This document shows positions 7,965 to 17,617 of a stretch of DNA of 64,000 nt, in pieces (within the stretch, counting starts at the first letter, position 1; every line of letters starts with the position of its first letter). Where the stretch lies: assembly GCA_028716845.1 (NCBI GenBank), contig JAQUPF010000001.1:55647-119646 (forward strand). The letters are read 5' to 3'. Under the pieces are notes generated by a model that had not been told where the DNA came from, did not search any database, and saw only the letters and a program-made list of their open reading frames with translations. The DNA comes from a bacterium. Lineage in GTDB: Bacteria > Auribacterota > Tritonobacteria > UBA1439. The position numbers and the translations under genes were made by a program.

Positions 7965-9077
7965 TCAGGTCGGGCCGAACGCTCGGGCGATCGCGGGGAG
8001 CTGCGCCTCGGCGAGCGCCCCCTTCGATGCGAGCGCGCGGATGCCGGCGAGGTCCGGCAGGACGCGCACGCCGCAGTCGCGGATCAGGATCTCCGCCGGC
8101 GGCCCGCCGCCGATGCAGATCATCTCCCCGGCCGTGATTCCGAGCTCCCGCGCGACGGCATCGAGGAGCGCCCGCCGCGCGGCCGCGTCCGTCGGGAGCG
8201 GCTCCACCGCCCCGGTGAGGCGGCCCTTCTCGGTGACGAGGCGGCCCGCGACGACGCGGTCCACGCAGGCGCAGGACGCGAGCGGGCGGAGGAGGAGATC
8301 GAGGCCGTCCGCCATGAGGACGGTCCGGCAGCCCATCATCCGGAGGGCGTGGAGGAGGTCCTCGCTCTCGGAGCTGAGGCGCAGTCCGGCGACCGCCCGC
8401 GCGACGGCCTCCACCCGGAGGCCCGCGAGGACCTCGGCGGCCTCCGCGAGCGTCGCGCCCGGCCGCGGCGAGAGGGCCTCCCGGGCGGCGTCCTCGAGCA
8501 GATTCCCGCCCGGGAGGAGGGCGACGAGGCGCTCCTTCTTCCGGTAGACGTCCGCCGCCTGGAAGAAGGGCCGGATCCCGATCTTCTCCATCTCCGAGAC
8601 GACGGCGGCCTCGATCTGGTCGACGGCGCACGGCGACGACCCGGTGTCGCAATCCATCTCCATGGCGAAGAGATCCCCCCGCGATATCATCTGCGCCCGC
8701 TCGACGTTGACGCCGTTGTTCGCGAGGAGGTAGGTCGCCCCCGAGACGATGCCGGGGTGGTCGGGGCCGAGGAGGAGGATCCGCAGCATGCGGCGGGGGC
8801 GCGGGCGGCCGGCGAACCGCTGCCGCTCGGCGACGATCCGGAGGCCCGACTGGTGCGCGACCGCCTGCATCTCCGCGATGAACTGGAGGCCGGTGACGTT
8901 CGCGCCGGCGAGGTCGACGGTGAGGAAGATGGAGAAGAGGCCGTGGAAGACGCCCTCCTCCAGGTCGATGATGTTCCCGTTCGCGCCGGAGATGATCGAG
9001 GTGACGAGGGAGACGAGGCCGGTGACGTCCCTCCCCATCCCGCTGATCACGTACACGTCGCGCTGTTCGGTCGCCAC
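7965..9077 (-). CDS. Tandem ACT protein with a degenerate SerB-like HAD domain
   Basis: A 370-aa protein from GTG 9077, chosen because GGAGG (9084-9088) sits 6 nt away and the first ACT domain begins right after it. ACT 1 is about 6-80 and ACT 2 about 94-165. The remaining 200 residues follow the layout of phosphoserine phosphatase SerB, but the key motifs are gone. The DxDxT position reads LVALLPGGN (184-192), the second motif reads VLMADGLD (253-260), and the GDGxND motif reads IGGGPPAEIL (322-331). The lysine region also lacks the usual Lys. Phosphatase activity is therefore unlikely; an amino-acid-responsive regulatory role is my inference. Active ACT-ACT-SerB proteins are known elsewhere. 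The dCache gene follows. Confidence 0.75.
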   Translation of the reverse strand: MATEQRDVYVISGMGRDVTGLVSLVTSIISGANGNIIDLEEGVFHGLFSIFLTVDLAGANVTGLQFIAEMQAVAHQSGLRIVAERQRFAGRPRPRRMLRILLLGPDHPGIVSGATYLLANNGVNVERAQMISRGDLFAMEMDCDTGSSPCAVDQIEAAVVSEMEKIGIRPFFQAADVYRKKERLVALLPGGNLLEDAAREALSPRPGATLAEAAEVLAGLRVEAVARAVAGLRLSSESEDLLHALRMMGCRTVLMADGLDLLLRPLASCACVDRVVAGRLVTEKGRLTGAVEPLPTDAAARRALLDAVARELGITAGEMICIGGGPPAEILIRDCGVRVLPDLAGIRALASKGALAEAQLPAIARAFGPT

Positions 9078-9159
9078 AGCCGTCCTCCGCGGCCCCCATG
9101 ATACCAGCCGCGGCGGCGGGCCGTCAAAGCCGCATTCCGCCGCGGCAAAGGCATCTTCC

Positions 9160-9233
9160 CGCTTTCCACTTTCCACTTTGAACGTTCATCTCTAGTCGGG
9201 AATCCGTGAACATCCGTGGTGCGTGGTACTTTA
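9160..9233 (+). repeat. Dispersed intergenic repeat, copy 1
   Basis: Between the ACT gene and the first GT4 gene. It has a pyrimidine-rich doublet (TTTCCACTTTCCACTTTG, 9169-9186) and then the shared core ATCCGTGAACATCCGTGG (9202-9219). The core is nearly the same as at 30908-30925 and related to four other intergenic sites in this window. Confidence 0.7.
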
Positions 9234-9254
9234 TTGCCGCCGGCGGCAAAGCTG

Positions 9255-9283
9255 GAGACAGGCACCGCCCGGCGTGCTATCAT
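9255..9283 (+). promoter_or_regulatory. Promoter for the polysaccharide glycosyltransferases
   Basis: GAGACA (9255-9260), a 17-nt spacer and TATCAT (9278-9283) with an extended TG at 9275-9276. The first GT4 gene starts 44 nt downstream at GTG 9327. Confidence 0.5.
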
Positions 9284-9326
9284 ACGCCGCGGTGCGCGGT
9301 TCAACGTCCATCCCGCCCGGCAGCCG

Positions 9327-10433
9327 GTGAAGATCGCCATCGATATCCAGACCGCGGTGGGCCGGCCGACCGGCGTCGGCCGGCACGTCACCACGCTCGT
9401 CCGCGAACTCGCCCGCCTGCCCGGCGACGAGCGGTACCGCCTCTTCTGCTTCGATTTCCGCCGGCGGTTCGGGGGGCTCGGGATCGGCGACCCGCGGTTC
9501 GACCTGCGGCGCCTCCGGCTCCTGCCGGGGGCGCTCTACACCTTCCTCTCCGAGCGCGCCGGGCGCCCCGACTTCGCGCTCCTCGCCGGGCGCTGCGACC
9601 TCTACCATTTCCCGAACTTCATCATCCACCCGCTGCGGCGGGGCGCGGCGGTCGTCACGGTCCACGACCTCTCGTTCGCCCGCTTCCCCGAGTACGCCGA
9701 CCCCCGGAACCTCGCGCGGCTCAGCCGCCGCTTCCGGTACACGCTCGACCGGGCCGACGCCGTCATCACCGTCTCCGCGTTCTCGAAGGCGGAGCTCATG
9801 GCGCTCTACGGCGTGCCGGAGGAGCGCATCACCGTCATCCACAACGGCATCCCCGGGGAGGCCCCCGCCGGGCCGGCGCCGATCGACCCCGGCTACTTCC
9901 TCTTCGTGGGGACCATCGAGCCGCGGAAGAATTTCGGGACGCTCCTCGACGCCTGGCGGATCGTCCGGGACCGCGGCGGCGAGGCGGCGAGGCGGCGGCT
10001 CGTCGTGGCCGGCGGCGCCGGTTGGCGGTGCCCGCCCGCGCGGGAGCAGCTGCGGTCGCGCGGCCTCGAGGGGGCCGTCGACGTCCTCGACTACGTGCCG
10101 CAGGCGGAGCTCCCCGCCCTCTACGCCGGGGCGGCGGCGCTCGTCTTCCCGTCGTTCTACGAGGGGTTCGGCCTCCCGCCGCTCGAGGCGATGCGGCTCG
10201 GCGTGCCGGTCATCGCCTCCGCCATCCCGGCGGTCGAGGAGGTGGCGGGCGACGCCGCCGTCCTGTGCGACCCGCGCGACCCGGAGGCGTTCGCCGGGGC
10301 GATGGAACGGCTCTGCGCGGACGAGGGCCTCGGGCGGGGGCTCGCCGCGCGCGGGATCGAGCGGGCCCGGCTGTTCACCGGCGGGCGGATGGCGCGGGAG
10401 ACGCTCGCCCTCTACAGGAAGCTGCTGCGATGA
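9327..10433 (+). CDS. Glycosyltransferase family 4, first of three
   Basis: A 368-aa GT-B enzyme. The N-terminal Rossmann half begins KIAIDIQTAVGRPTGVGRH, and the C-terminal half has FVGTIEPRKNF (sugar-nucleotide loop) and the EX7E-type motif [11 protein letters not shown] (about 282-292). It probably adds a hexose to a lipid-linked glycan from a nucleotide sugar in the cytoplasm. I use GTG 9327 because the conserved beta-strand starts there; a longer frame to 9216 runs back into the promoter and repeat. It overlaps the next GT4 by 4 bp (ATGA). Confidence 0.88.
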   Translation: MKIAIDIQTAVGRPTGVGRHVTTLVRELARLPGDERYRLFCFDFRRRFGGLGIGDPRFDLRRLRLLPGALYTFLSERAGRPDFALLAGRCDLYHFPNFIIHPLRRGAAVVTVHDLSFARFPEYADPRNLARLSRRFRYTLDRADAVITVSAFSKAELMALYGVPEERITVIHNGIPGEAPAGPAPIDPGYFLFVGTIEPRKNFGTLLDAWRIVRDRGGEAARRRLVVAGGAGWRCPPAREQLRSRGLEGAVDVLDYVPQAELPALYAGAAALVFPSFYEGFGLPPLEAMRLGVPVIASAIPAVEEVAGDAAVLCDPRDPEAFAGAMERLCADEGLGRGLAARGIERARLFTGGRMARETLALYRKLLR

Positions 10434-11569
10434 GGATCTGCATCGACGCCCGCTGGATCGGCAGGACGATCGCGGGGATCGGCCGCTACACCGTCTACCT
10501 GCTCCGGTACCTCTCCGAGATGGACGGCCGGAACGACTACGTGGCCCTCTTCCGGGACGGCGCGGTGCGCGACCGGGTCTGCGGGGAGCTCGGCCTGGCG
10601 GGCCGCCCGCGATGGGAGATCCGGACGGTCCCGTACGGCCCGTTCTCGCCGCGCGGGCAGATCCTCCTCCCCCGCCTCCTCCGGCGGCTCGGCGTCGACC
10701 TCTTCCACTCGACGAACTTCATGGCCCCCCTCCTCCCCTTCGGCGGCCGGGTCGCCGTCACCATCCACGACATCATCCCGCTCAAGTTCCCCTCCTACGC
10801 CCCCCGCTCGAAGAAGCGCCGGCTCTTCCCCCTCTACCGCCTCCTCATGCGGCGGATCGCCGCGCGCGCGGACCTCATCATCGCCGACTCCGCCTGCTCG
10901 CGCGCCGACATCCTCGCGCACCTCTCCCCCCCGCCGTCGAGGGTCCGCATCGTGCCGCTCGGCGTGGACCCGAAGTACCGGCCGCTGCCGGCGGCGGTCA
11001 GGGGCGAGGTCCGGGGCGCGCTCGGGATCCGCGACCGCCTCGCCCTCTTCGCCGGGCGGGCGGACCCGTACAAGAACCTCTCGACGCTCGTGCGGGCGGC
11101 GGAGACGCTGAACGGCCGGGGCCGGCTCCACTGCGCGGTGGCGGTCGCCGGAGAGACGGACCCGAGGTATCCGGAGGTCGGACGGTACGTCGCCGCGCGG
11201 GGGCTCGGCGGCGACGTCCTGTTCCTCGGGAGCCAGGACGAGGAGCCGCTCATCCGCCTCTACAACGCCGCCGACCTCCTCGCCCACCCCTCCCTCTACG
11301 AGGGGTTCGGCCTCCCGCCGCTCGAGGCGATGGCCTGCGGCACGCCGGTCGTCTGCTCGAACCGCTCCTCGCTGCCGGAGGTGGTCGGCGACGCCGCCCT
11401 CCTCGTCGAGCCGGAGGACGCGGGCGCCCTCGCCGACGCCATGGGGCGCGTCCTCACCGACGGGGCGCTCCGGGAGCGGATGCGGGCGGCGGGACTCGAA
11501 CGCGCGAAGATGTTCCCCTGGCGGCGGACCGCGGAGGAGACGCTTGCACTCTACAACGCCCTCGCCTAG
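10430..11569 (+). CDS. Glycosyltransferase family 4, second of three
   Basis: A 379-aa GT-B enzyme starting at ATG 10430, translationally coupled to the previous gene. It begins [20 protein letters not shown] and carries [16 protein letters not shown] plus the acid motif [18 protein letters not shown]. This resembles mannosyl- or galactosyl-type GT4 proteins of O-antigen or capsule clusters. It shares [11 protein letters not shown] exactly with the upstream GT4, so the two may be old duplicates. Substrates cannot be assigned. Confidence 0.88.
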   Translation: MRICIDARWIGRTIAGIGRYTVYLLRYLSEMDGRNDYVALFRDGAVRDRVCGELGLAGRPRWEIRTVPYGPFSPRGQILLPRLLRRLGVDLFHSTNFMAPLLPFGGRVAVTIHDIIPLKFPSYAPRSKKRRLFPLYRLLMRRIAARADLIIADSACSRADILAHLSPPPSRVRIVPLGVDPKYRPLPAAVRGEVRGALGIRDRLALFAGRADPYKNLSTLVRAAETLNGRGRLHCAVAVAGETDPRYPEVGRYVAARGLGGDVLFLGSQDEEPLIRLYNAADLLAHPSLYEGFGLPPLEAMACGTPVVCSNRSSLPEVVGDAALLVEPEDAGALADAMGRVLTDGALRERMRAAGLERAKMFPWRRTAEETLALYNALA

Positions 11570-12782
11570 CCCCGACACGCCGCGGCGCGTCGGCGCGGCG
11601 CCGCGGGTCGCGCTCGTCCACGACTGGCTGAACGGCATGCGCGGGGGAGAGAAGATCCTCGAGGTCCTCTGCGAGCTCTTCCCCGACGCCGTCATCCACA
11701 CCCTCATGTGCGAGCGGGAGCGGCTCTCGCCCGCGATCGCCCGGATGGAGATCCGCACCTCCTGTCTCCAGCGCCTCCCGCTCCGGCGCGCGCACTACCG
11801 CTGGTACCTGCCGCTCTTCCCCGCCCTCGTCGAGCGCTTCGACCTGCACGACTTCGACCTCGTCGTCTCCACGAGCCACTGCGTCGCCAAGGGGGCCCGG
11901 GCGCCCCGGACCGCCCTCCACGTCTGCTACTGCCTCACGCCGATGCGGTACATCTGGTACTTCGGCGATGAGTACTTCGGGCGATGGGGGTGGAGACGGC
12001 GCCTCGCAGAACCGTTCTTCGCCTCCCTCAGGCGGTGGGACGTCCGCAGCGCGAAGCGGGTGGACCGGTGGATCGCGATATCGCGGCACGTCGCGGACCG
12101 GATCGAACGGGTCTACGGGGCGCGATCCGAGATCATCTATCCCCCGGTCGACGCCGCCTTCTTCACGCCGGGCGGCGCGCCGGGCGCGTACCACCTCGCC
12201 GTGTCGGCCCTCGTCCCGTACAAGCGGCTCGACATCGCCGTCCGCGCCTTCAACGCCCTTCGGCTCCCCCTCGTGATCGTCGGCGAGGGGCCCGAGCGCC
12301 GGGGGCTGGAATCGCTCGCCGGCCCCACGGTGACCTTCCGCGGCTGGCTGCCGGACGCCGAGGTGCGCGAGCTCTACCGCGGCTGCCGGGCCTTCGTCTT
12401 CCCCGGCGAGGAGGACTTCGGCATCACGCCGCTCGAGGCGCAGGCCTGCGGCAGGCCGGTCATCGCGTACGCGAGGGGCGGCGCGCTCGAGACCGTGCGG
12501 GACGGCGAGACGGGCATCCTCTTCCGGGAGCAGAGCCCCGAGGCGCTCGCCGGCGCGGTCCGGGAGGCCTCGCGCCGAGCGTTCGACCCGGCCGCCGCGC
12601 GGGCCAACGCCCTCTCATTCGACCGCGCCCGCTTCAGGGAGACGCTCCGGGAACGTCTGGGGAAGGCGCTTGCTGACTTCCGGCGCGCGGGGGGTATAAT
12701 AAGGAGGCGACCGCGGCAGGGGGCGCGAGGCCGAGGAAGCATACGAACTAATTCACCACTGATTTCCACGGATCATTACTGA
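11544..12782 (+). CDS. Glycosyltransferase family 4, third of three (WbaZ-like)
   Basis: A 412-aa GT4 starting at TTG 11544 behind GGAGGAG, overlapping the previous gene by 26 bp. No better ATG or GTG lies before the first conserved strand ([19 protein letters not shown]). Other marks are [31 protein letters not shown] and [16 protein letters not shown], typical of the mannosyltransferase WbaZ/RfaB-like branch. The last 40 or so residues after about 370 are Arg-rich and run into a promoter and a dispersed repeat, so the natural C-terminus may be newly extended. It belongs to the polysaccharide cluster. Confidence 0.85.
   Translation: MHSTTPSPSPDTPRRVGAAPRVALVHDWLNGMRGGEKILEVLCELFPDAVIHTLMCERERLSPAIARMEIRTSCLQRLPLRRAHYRWYLPLFPALVERFDLHDFDLVVSTSHCVAKGARAPRTALHVCYCLTPMRYIWYFGDEYFGRWGWRRRLAEPFFASLRRWDVRSAKRVDRWIAISRHVADRIERVYGARSEIIYPPVDAAFFTPGGAPGAYHLAVSALVPYKRLDIAVRAFNALRLPLVIVGEGPERRGLESLAGPTVTFRGWLPDAEVRELYRGCRAFVFPGEEDFGITPLEAQACGRPVIAYARGGALETVRDGETGILFREQSPEALAGAVREASRRAFDPAAARANALSFDRARFRETLRERLGKALADFRRAGGIIRRRPRQGARGRGSIRTNSPLISTDHY
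12673..12700 (+). promoter_or_regulatory. Promoter inside the third GT4 gene
   Basis: CTGACT (12673-12678), a 16-nt spacer and a perfect TATAAT (12695-12700). It would give the downstream sugar transferase its own transcript. A perfect -10 is rare in this GC-rich sequence. Confidence 0.5.
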
Positions 12783-12812
12783 TCGCCGCTGATCAGTGAA
12801 AATCCGCGGCGG
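12751..12812 (+). repeat. Dispersed intergenic repeat, copy 2
   Basis: Begins AATTCACCACTGAT, closely like the AATTCACCACGGAT of copy 5, and ends with the core ATCAGTGAAAATCCGCGG (12792-12809). CACTGAT (12757-12763) and ATCAGTG (12792-12798) form an inverted pair. It overlaps the last codons of the GT4 gene and supplies a false GTG start (12796) for the next gene. Confidence 0.75.
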
Positions 12813-12861
12813 GCGGTCCGTTGTGCCGGCCGCGGACCGGGGGAACGACGACGGGGAGCCC

Positions 12862-14292
12862 ATGCCGAGGCGAAGCCACACGACGGAGATCGCCACCGCG
12901 GTGCGCGTGGCGCTTGACGTCATCCTCCTGAACGCGGCGTTCTGCGCCGCCTACTGGATCCGGTTCCGGTCGCCGCTCGTCGCCCTCATCCCGGTCTACA
13001 AGGGGACGCCGCCGTTCCTCTTCTACCTCAAGGCGTTCCCCGTCGCCACGCTCGTCTTCGTCTACATGTACAAGGCGCTCGGCTCCTACCCCCGCCGCTG
13101 GCGCGACGACCCGATGAACGAGTTCTTCCTCCTCACCCGCGGCACCGTCGCCGGGATGCTCGTCCTCATGGCGATCACCTTCCTCCTCCCGTCGACGCAC
13201 AGCCCGGAGGGGCTGAAGTACTCCCGCATCACCTTCCTCCTCATCTTCCCCCTTATCGAGGCCTTCCTCCTGTGCGGCCGCCTCGCCGCGCGCGCGATCG
13301 AGCGGCGCCTCCAGCGCGCCTCGCGAGGGAAGCGGAAGATCCTCGTCATCGGCACCGGGGAGACCGCGGCGCGGCTCGCCCGGCACATCGGGCGCACCCC
13401 GAGCCTCGAGCGCGAGATCGTCGGCTTCCTCGCCTGCCCCGGCGAGCGCCGCTCCTCGTCGAGGATCATCGACCCCGTCCTCGGGAACGCGGCGGAGGCG
13501 GGGCCCCTCATCGAGCGCGGCGGGATCGACGAGGTCATCCTCACCGTCGCGAACATGGACCACGACGCGGTCATGGACATCGTCCTCGCCTGCGGCAGGA
13601 ACCTCGTCGAGTTCAGGCACGTCCCCGGCATGTTCGAGCTCATGACGAAGCAGGTCGACGTCGTGAACCTCGACGGCGTCCCGCTCGTCGGCCTCCACCA
13701 CATCCCCCTCCACTACCCGTGGAACCGCTTCGTCAAGCGGTGCCTCGACGTCGCCGGCGCCGCCGCCGGCCTACTCCTCTCGGCCCCGATCATCGCCGCC
13801 GCCGGCGCCGCGATCCGGATCGAGTCCGCCGGGCCGGTCTTCTTCGCCCAGGAGCGGGTCGGCGAGGACGGCCGCCGCTTCCGGCTCTACAAGCTCCGCA
13901 CGATGGTCCCGGGGGCGGAGCGCGAGACGGGCCCGGTCTGGGCGAAGGCGAACGACCCGCGCTGCACGCGGGTCGGGGCGTTCCTGCGGCGGCACAACAT
14001 CGACGAGCTTCCCCAGTTCCTGAACGTCCTGCGGGGGGACATGAGCCTCGTCGGCCCCCGGCCCGAGCGGCCCCACTTCGTCCGCCGCTTCAAGGAGGAC
14101 ATCCCCCGCTACATGAGCCGCCACCTCGTCCGGTCGGGGATGACGGGCTGGGCGCAGGTGAACGGCCTCAGGGGCGACACCTCGCTCAAGGCGCGCCTCC
14201 GTTACGACATGCACTACCTCGAGAACTGGTCCGTCCTCTTCGACCTGAAGATCCTCCTCATGACCCTCTTCGCCCGCCGGAACGCCTACTGA
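12862..14292 (+). CDS. Polyprenyl-phosphate glycosylphosphotransferase (WbaP/EpsL-like)
   Basis: A 476-aa membrane enzyme. Four or five N-terminal helices (about 10-150) are followed by a CoA-binding-like middle domain ([19 protein letters not shown], about 158-176). The C-terminal bacterial sugar-transferase domain has [47 protein letters not shown] and VGPRPERP. Such enzymes move a sugar-1-phosphate to undecaprenyl phosphate, the first step of a lipid-linked repeat unit, so it likely primes the glycan built by the three GT4 enzymes. ATG 12862 has GGGGAG close upstream; the GTG at 12796 lies in a repeat and is rejected. Confidence 0.9.
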   Translation: MPRRSHTTEIATAVRVALDVILLNAAFCAAYWIRFRSPLVALIPVYKGTPPFLFYLKAFPVATLVFVYMYKALGSYPRRWRDDPMNEFFLLTRGTVAGMLVLMAITFLLPSTHSPEGLKYSRITFLLIFPLIEAFLLCGRLAARAIERRLQRASRGKRKILVIGTGETAARLARHIGRTPSLEREIVGFLACPGERRSSSRIIDPVLGNAAEAGPLIERGGIDEVILTVANMDHDAVMDIVLACGRNLVEFRHVPGMFELMTKQVDVVNLDGVPLVGLHHIPLHYPWNRFVKRCLDVAGAAAGLLLSAPIIAAAGAAIRIESAGPVFFAQERVGEDGRRFRLYKLRTMVPGAERETGPVWAKANDPRCTRVGAFLRRHNIDELPQFLNVLRGDMSLVGPRPERPHFVRRFKEDIPRYMSRHLVRSGMTGWAQVNGLRGDTSLKARLRYDMHYLENWSVLFDLKILLMTLFARRNAY

Positions 14293-14309
14293 TCCGAGCG
14301 GGGCGGCGT

Positions 14310-14418
14310 ATCTGCCGCGGATTGACGCGGATTCTCGCGGAGACACAACAGCCTTACTCACCACGGGTGAACAGGGATCCAAGCAGATGCCGCGCGCATC
14401 CGTGAAATCAGCGGACGG
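14310..14418 (+). repeat. Dispersed intergenic repeat, copy 3
   Basis: Contains CTGCCGCGGATTGACGCGGA (14312-14331) and the core ATCCGTGAAATCAGCGG (14398-14414). The left part matches the left arm of the large copy at 27992-28012 closely. It sits between the polysaccharide genes and the MarR operon. Confidence 0.75.
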
Positions 14419-14510
14419 CACGACCGCCGTTCGCCCCCCGCAACGGGGGTGACAGCCCTCCCGCCGGCCCCATGTTGTTCCATGCCTGAATTATATGATA
14501 TATTAAATGT

Positions 14511-14539
14511 TTGACTCCTTGCTCATCTTCGTGTAGACT
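14511..14539 (+). promoter_or_regulatory. Sigma70 promoter of the MarR efflux operon
   Basis: TTGACT (14511-14516), a 17-nt spacer and TAGACT (14534-14539). The same hexamers and spacing recur at 30962-30990. The AT-rich imperfect palindrome TTATATGATATATTAA (14491-14506) lies just upstream and is a candidate operator for the MarR protein encoded by the first gene. Confidence 0.7.
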
Positions 14540-14548
14540 GTCGCGGGC

Positions 14549-15079
14549 ATGACAATGGAGGGCCCGATGACGATGACGGCGCGGCAGACGATCCTCAGCC
14601 TCATCCCGCAGATGCACGTGCGGTTCATCAAGTACTTCTCAAGGCGCTTCGCGGCGAGCAGGATCTCGCACCCGCAGTACATGCTCCTCATAATCCTGCT
14701 GGAGGAGGGGGCGCACAAGATGAACTCGCTCGCGGAGCTTCTCCACATCTCCACGCCGGCGGTGACGAACCTGGTCGACAAGCTGGAGCGGAGCGGCCTC
14801 GCGAGGCGCCTCCCCCACCCGACCGACCGCCGGGCGCACGTCATCGACCTCACGCCGCGCGGCAGGAGGCTCATCATCGCCCTCCGCGCGGAGAGCCTGG
14901 AGCTCCTGGCGGACACAATCGGGAGGCTTCCCCCCTCCGAGCAGAAGGTCATCGAGAAGTTCCACCGGAACTTGATCGCCCACCTCGACGAGGCGCTCGG
15001 CAAACACCTGGGGCACTTGCATGCCCGTGCGAACGCCGCGACCGGCCATGCCCGGTCACACGGTGGCCGGCGAGGGTGA
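14549..15079 (+). CDS. MarR-family transcriptional regulator
   Basis: A 176-aa winged-helix protein with NSLAELLHISTPAVTNLVDKL as helix-turn-helix (about 59-79) and a DRRAHVIDLTPRGR wing (about 90-103). MarR dimers usually repress a neighbouring efflux operon until a lipophilic ligand binds. ATG 14549 is 9 nt past the -10, and ATG 14567 with GGAGGG close by is an alternative that would shorten the protein by 6 residues. Its stop is 4 nt before the TolC start, so it is the first gene of an efflux operon it probably controls. Confidence 0.85.
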   Translation: MTMEGPMTMTARQTILSLIPQMHVRFIKYFSRRFAASRISHPQYMLLIILLEEGAHKMNSLAELLHISTPAVTNLVDKLERSGLARRLPHPTDRRAHVIDLTPRGRRLIIALRAESLELLADTIGRLPPSEQKVIEKFHRNLIAHLDEALGKHLGHLHARANAATGHARSHGGRRG

Positions 15080-15083
15080 CCGG

Positions 15084-16643
15084 ATGAGAACGCTGACCAC
15101 GGCGGCGATCCTGATCGCGACGCTCGCGCGGCCCTCCGCGGCGACGGTTGAGAAGGAGGGCGAGGGCGACGACGCCGTCATCAGGGAGGCGTTCATCAGG
15201 TCCGCGGCCCGCGAGACGGTGCTGCGGATCGGCCTCCCGGACTGCATTGCCTACGCCCTGCAGAAGAACAACGATATACGCATCGCCCGTATCGAGCCGA
15301 AGCTCAGGGAGGACGACGTGCGCATCGCCCGGTCGGCGTTCGAGCCGTCGCTCGGCGCCGAGTACACGCTGCGGGACACGACCGTCGAGAGCACGACCAT
15401 CTTTTCCCCCCCGGAATCAAAGATCCGCGACATCAACTTCGACGCGGCCCTCTCGGGGAGGCTCCAGACCGGTACCGAGTACTCGCTCGGCTTCCTCAAC
15501 CAGCGCTACCGCAGCAACACGGAGATCGCCACCCTGAACCCGTACTACTCCGTCACGCCGGTCGTCACCGTCACCCAGCCGCTCCTGCGGAACTTCGGCA
15601 TCACGGTGAACCGGGCGGAGATCATCATCGCCAGGAACAACCGCCTGCAGTCCGAGGAGGCGTTCAGGAGCACGTCCATCGACGTCGTCAGCGGGGCGAA
15701 GAACGCCTATTACACCTACTCCTACGCCCTCGAGGGGTACGGGATCGCAGAGATCTTCCTGAACCTCGCCCGAGACCTCCTCGAGATCAACAAGGCCCGC
15801 TACGCGAAGGGCCTTGTCAGTTCCGTGGACCTGCTCGAGACCGAGGCGGCCGTCGCGGAGCGGGAAAAGATCCTCATCACCGCCGAGGCGCAACTCAAGA
15901 AGGCCGAGGATGATCTCAAATACGTCACCAACCTCGTCGAGGACCCCGAGCTCTGGAACGCCCGCCTGGAACTCGTGGAGAAGCCGCTCTTCACCGTCGA
16001 GGAGGCGGACCTCGTGCGGAGCATCACGGAAGCGTTCGAGAACCGGCCCGACTACCTCGCCAAGAAGCTCGATCTCAAGAACCGCGACATCACGATCCTG
16101 GTGAAGAAGAACGCCCTCTTCCCCACCCTCGACGCAGTGGGGAGCTTCGGGATGAACGGTCTGGACGACACCTACGCGAGCGCCCTGGACAGGGTCAGCG
16201 GAAAGTATGCCGATTGGACGGTCGGCGCGAAGCTCACCATCCCCTGGGGAATGGGCGACCGCGCGAGGTACGACCAGTCGAAGCTGGAGAAGGCCCGTGC
16301 GATCCTCGACCTCCAGCGGATGGAGCAGACGATCATCCTGCAGGTGAGGGACAAGGTCCGGGAGGTCGACATCCAGTTCCGCACGGAGCGGGCCGCCCGC
16401 GAGGCGAAGGAGAAGGAAGAACAGAACTACGCCGCGCAGCTGGAGCGGTACAGCGCCGGCCAGGTGAGCACGCACGACATGCTCGACTACCAGGAGAAGA
16501 TGTCCCGGGCGCAGCTGGATCACATGAAGGCGGTCGTTGATTACAACATCGCGCTGATCAACCTCGACAAGGAAGTCGGCCTGACGCTGGTGAAGAACGA
16601 CGTGCGGATGGAGGAAAACGATGAATATACGCTGGGGCCGTAG
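15084..16643 (+). CDS. TolC-family outer-membrane efflux protein
   Basis: A 519-aa exported protein with a signal peptide (TLTTAAILIATLARPSAA) and two outer-membrane-efflux repeats made of long amphipathic helices (for example DCIAYALQKNNDIRIARI at the start). Trimers of this family form the channel of tripartite pumps. ATG 15084 is preceded by a GAGGGTGA. The gene overlaps the adaptor by 23 bp, so channel, adaptor and pump are encoded together. Confidence 0.85.
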   Translation: MRTLTTAAILIATLARPSAATVEKEGEGDDAVIREAFIRSAARETVLRIGLPDCIAYALQKNNDIRIARIEPKLREDDVRIARSAFEPSLGAEYTLRDTTVESTTIFSPPESKIRDINFDAALSGRLQTGTEYSLGFLNQRYRSNTEIATLNPYYSVTPVVTVTQPLLRNFGITVNRAEIIIARNNRLQSEEAFRSTSIDVVSGAKNAYYTYSYALEGYGIAEIFLNLARDLLEINKARYAKGLVSSVDLLETEAAVAEREKILITAEAQLKKAEDDLKYVTNLVEDPELWNARLELVEKPLFTVEEADLVRSITEAFENRPDYLAKKLDLKNRDITILVKKNALFPTLDAVGSFGMNGLDDTYASALDRVSGKYADWTVGAKLTIPWGMGDRARYDQSKLEKARAILDLQRMEQTIILQVRDKVREVDIQFRTERAAREAKEKEEQNYAAQLERYSAGQVSTHDMLDYQEKMSRAQLDHMKAVVDYNIALINLDKEVGLTLVKNDVRMEENDEYTLGP

Positions 16644-17580
16644 CGCGCCGGCGGTCAACGGGCGCATCGAACGCCCCGCCGCTCGCGCGGGCCGCGGCCG
16701 GCTCCCGCTCGCGATCCTGCCGCTCATCCCGATGGTCGCCCTCTTGACCGCGGGCTGCGGGAGGAAGAAGGAGGCGCCGCCGGAGGTGGTACCGGTCAGG
16801 GCGATGCGCGTCGAGACGGTGTCGGTCTCACGGACCCTCGACTACGCCAGCGGCATCGAGGCGTGGGACAAGGCCGAGGTGTTCCCGAAGGTGAGCGGCA
16901 AGATCATCGAGAAGGTCAAGGAGGACGGGGAACAGATCGCCAGGGGGGAGACGATCGCCTACATCGACCGGGACGAGGTCGGATTCAAGTTCGAGAAGGC
17001 CCCCGTGGAGAGCCCGCTCGAAGGCATCATCGGGAGGGTCTACGTGGACCGGGGGGCGCACGTCACCCCCCAGACCGTCGTCGCGCTCGTCGTGGACATC
17101 GACCGGACGAAGGTCAGTCTGGACGTTCCCGAGCGGTACCACCCCCAGGTCTCGATCGGGCAGACGGCCCGCGTGCGCGTGGAGGCGTACCCGGGAGAGG
17201 TCTTCACGGGGACGGTGACGCGCATCAGCCCGGTCGTCGAGACCGAGACGCGCACGGCCCCGGTGGAGATCTCGATCGACAACGCGGATCACCGCCTGAA
17301 GCCCGGGATGTTCGCCGGCATCCAGCTCGTCCTCGAGCAGCGCGAGAACGTCCCCGTCGTGCTGACGGAGGCGGTCATCGGCAGGGAGCCCAACGCCTAC
17401 GCCTTCGTCGTCAACGACGGCGTCGCCCGCATGCGCGACATCACGCTCGGCCTCCGGGAGAACGACCTCGTCGAGGTGATCGATGGCCTGGAGGCGGGGG
17501 ATCTGGTGGCCATCATGGGGCAGGAGCGCCTGCGCGACGGGGCGGCCGTGCGCGTGGAAGTGGACAACAACAGTCGGTAG
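16621..17580 (+). CDS. RND efflux periplasmic adaptor lipoprotein
   Basis: A 319-aa membrane-fusion protein with a lipobox LTAGC (Cys 46) after a long basic N-terminus. Lipoyl-like halves (KVSGKIIEKVKEDGEQIARG and SPLEGIIGRVYVDRGAHV), a beta-barrel and a membrane-proximal domain follow (RVEAYPGEVFTGTVTRISP, LKPGMFAGIQL). It is short and has almost no alpha-hairpin between the lipoyl halves, which fits a small adaptor subtype. GGAGG stands 6 nt before ATG 16621. It bridges the TolC protein and the RND pump. Confidence 0.88.
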   Translation: MNIRWGRSAPAVNGRIERPAARAGRGRLPLAILPLIPMVALLTAGCGRKKEAPPEVVPVRAMRVETVSVSRTLDYASGIEAWDKAEVFPKVSGKIIEKVKEDGEQIARGETIAYIDRDEVGFKFEKAPVESPLEGIIGRVYVDRGAHVTPQTVVALVVDIDRTKVSLDVPERYHPQVSIGQTARVRVEAYPGEVFTGTVTRISPVVETETRTAPVEISIDNADHRLKPGMFAGIQLVLEQRENVPVVLTEAVIGREPNAYAFVVNDGVARMRDITLGLRENDLVEVIDGLEAGDLVAIMGQERLRDGAAVRVEVDNNSR

Positions 17581-17617
17581 CCCGTCGCCCACGGGCTGAC
17601 GGCAGCGGAGCGGGCAC

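Noticed and set aside
7965..9077. Calling this gene serB
   Set aside because: The catalytic aspartates and the GDGxND motif are missing, so phosphatase activity is not supported.
9206..11569. A 787-codon open frame covering the first GT4 gene in another phase and the second GT4 in phase
   Set aside because: The first half is Arg/Pro-rich out-of-frame translation; the real proteins are 9327-10433 and 10430-11569.
12796..12861. Upstream GTG as the start of the sugar transferase
   Set aside because: It lies inside dispersed repeat copy 2; conserved protein begins after ATG 12862.
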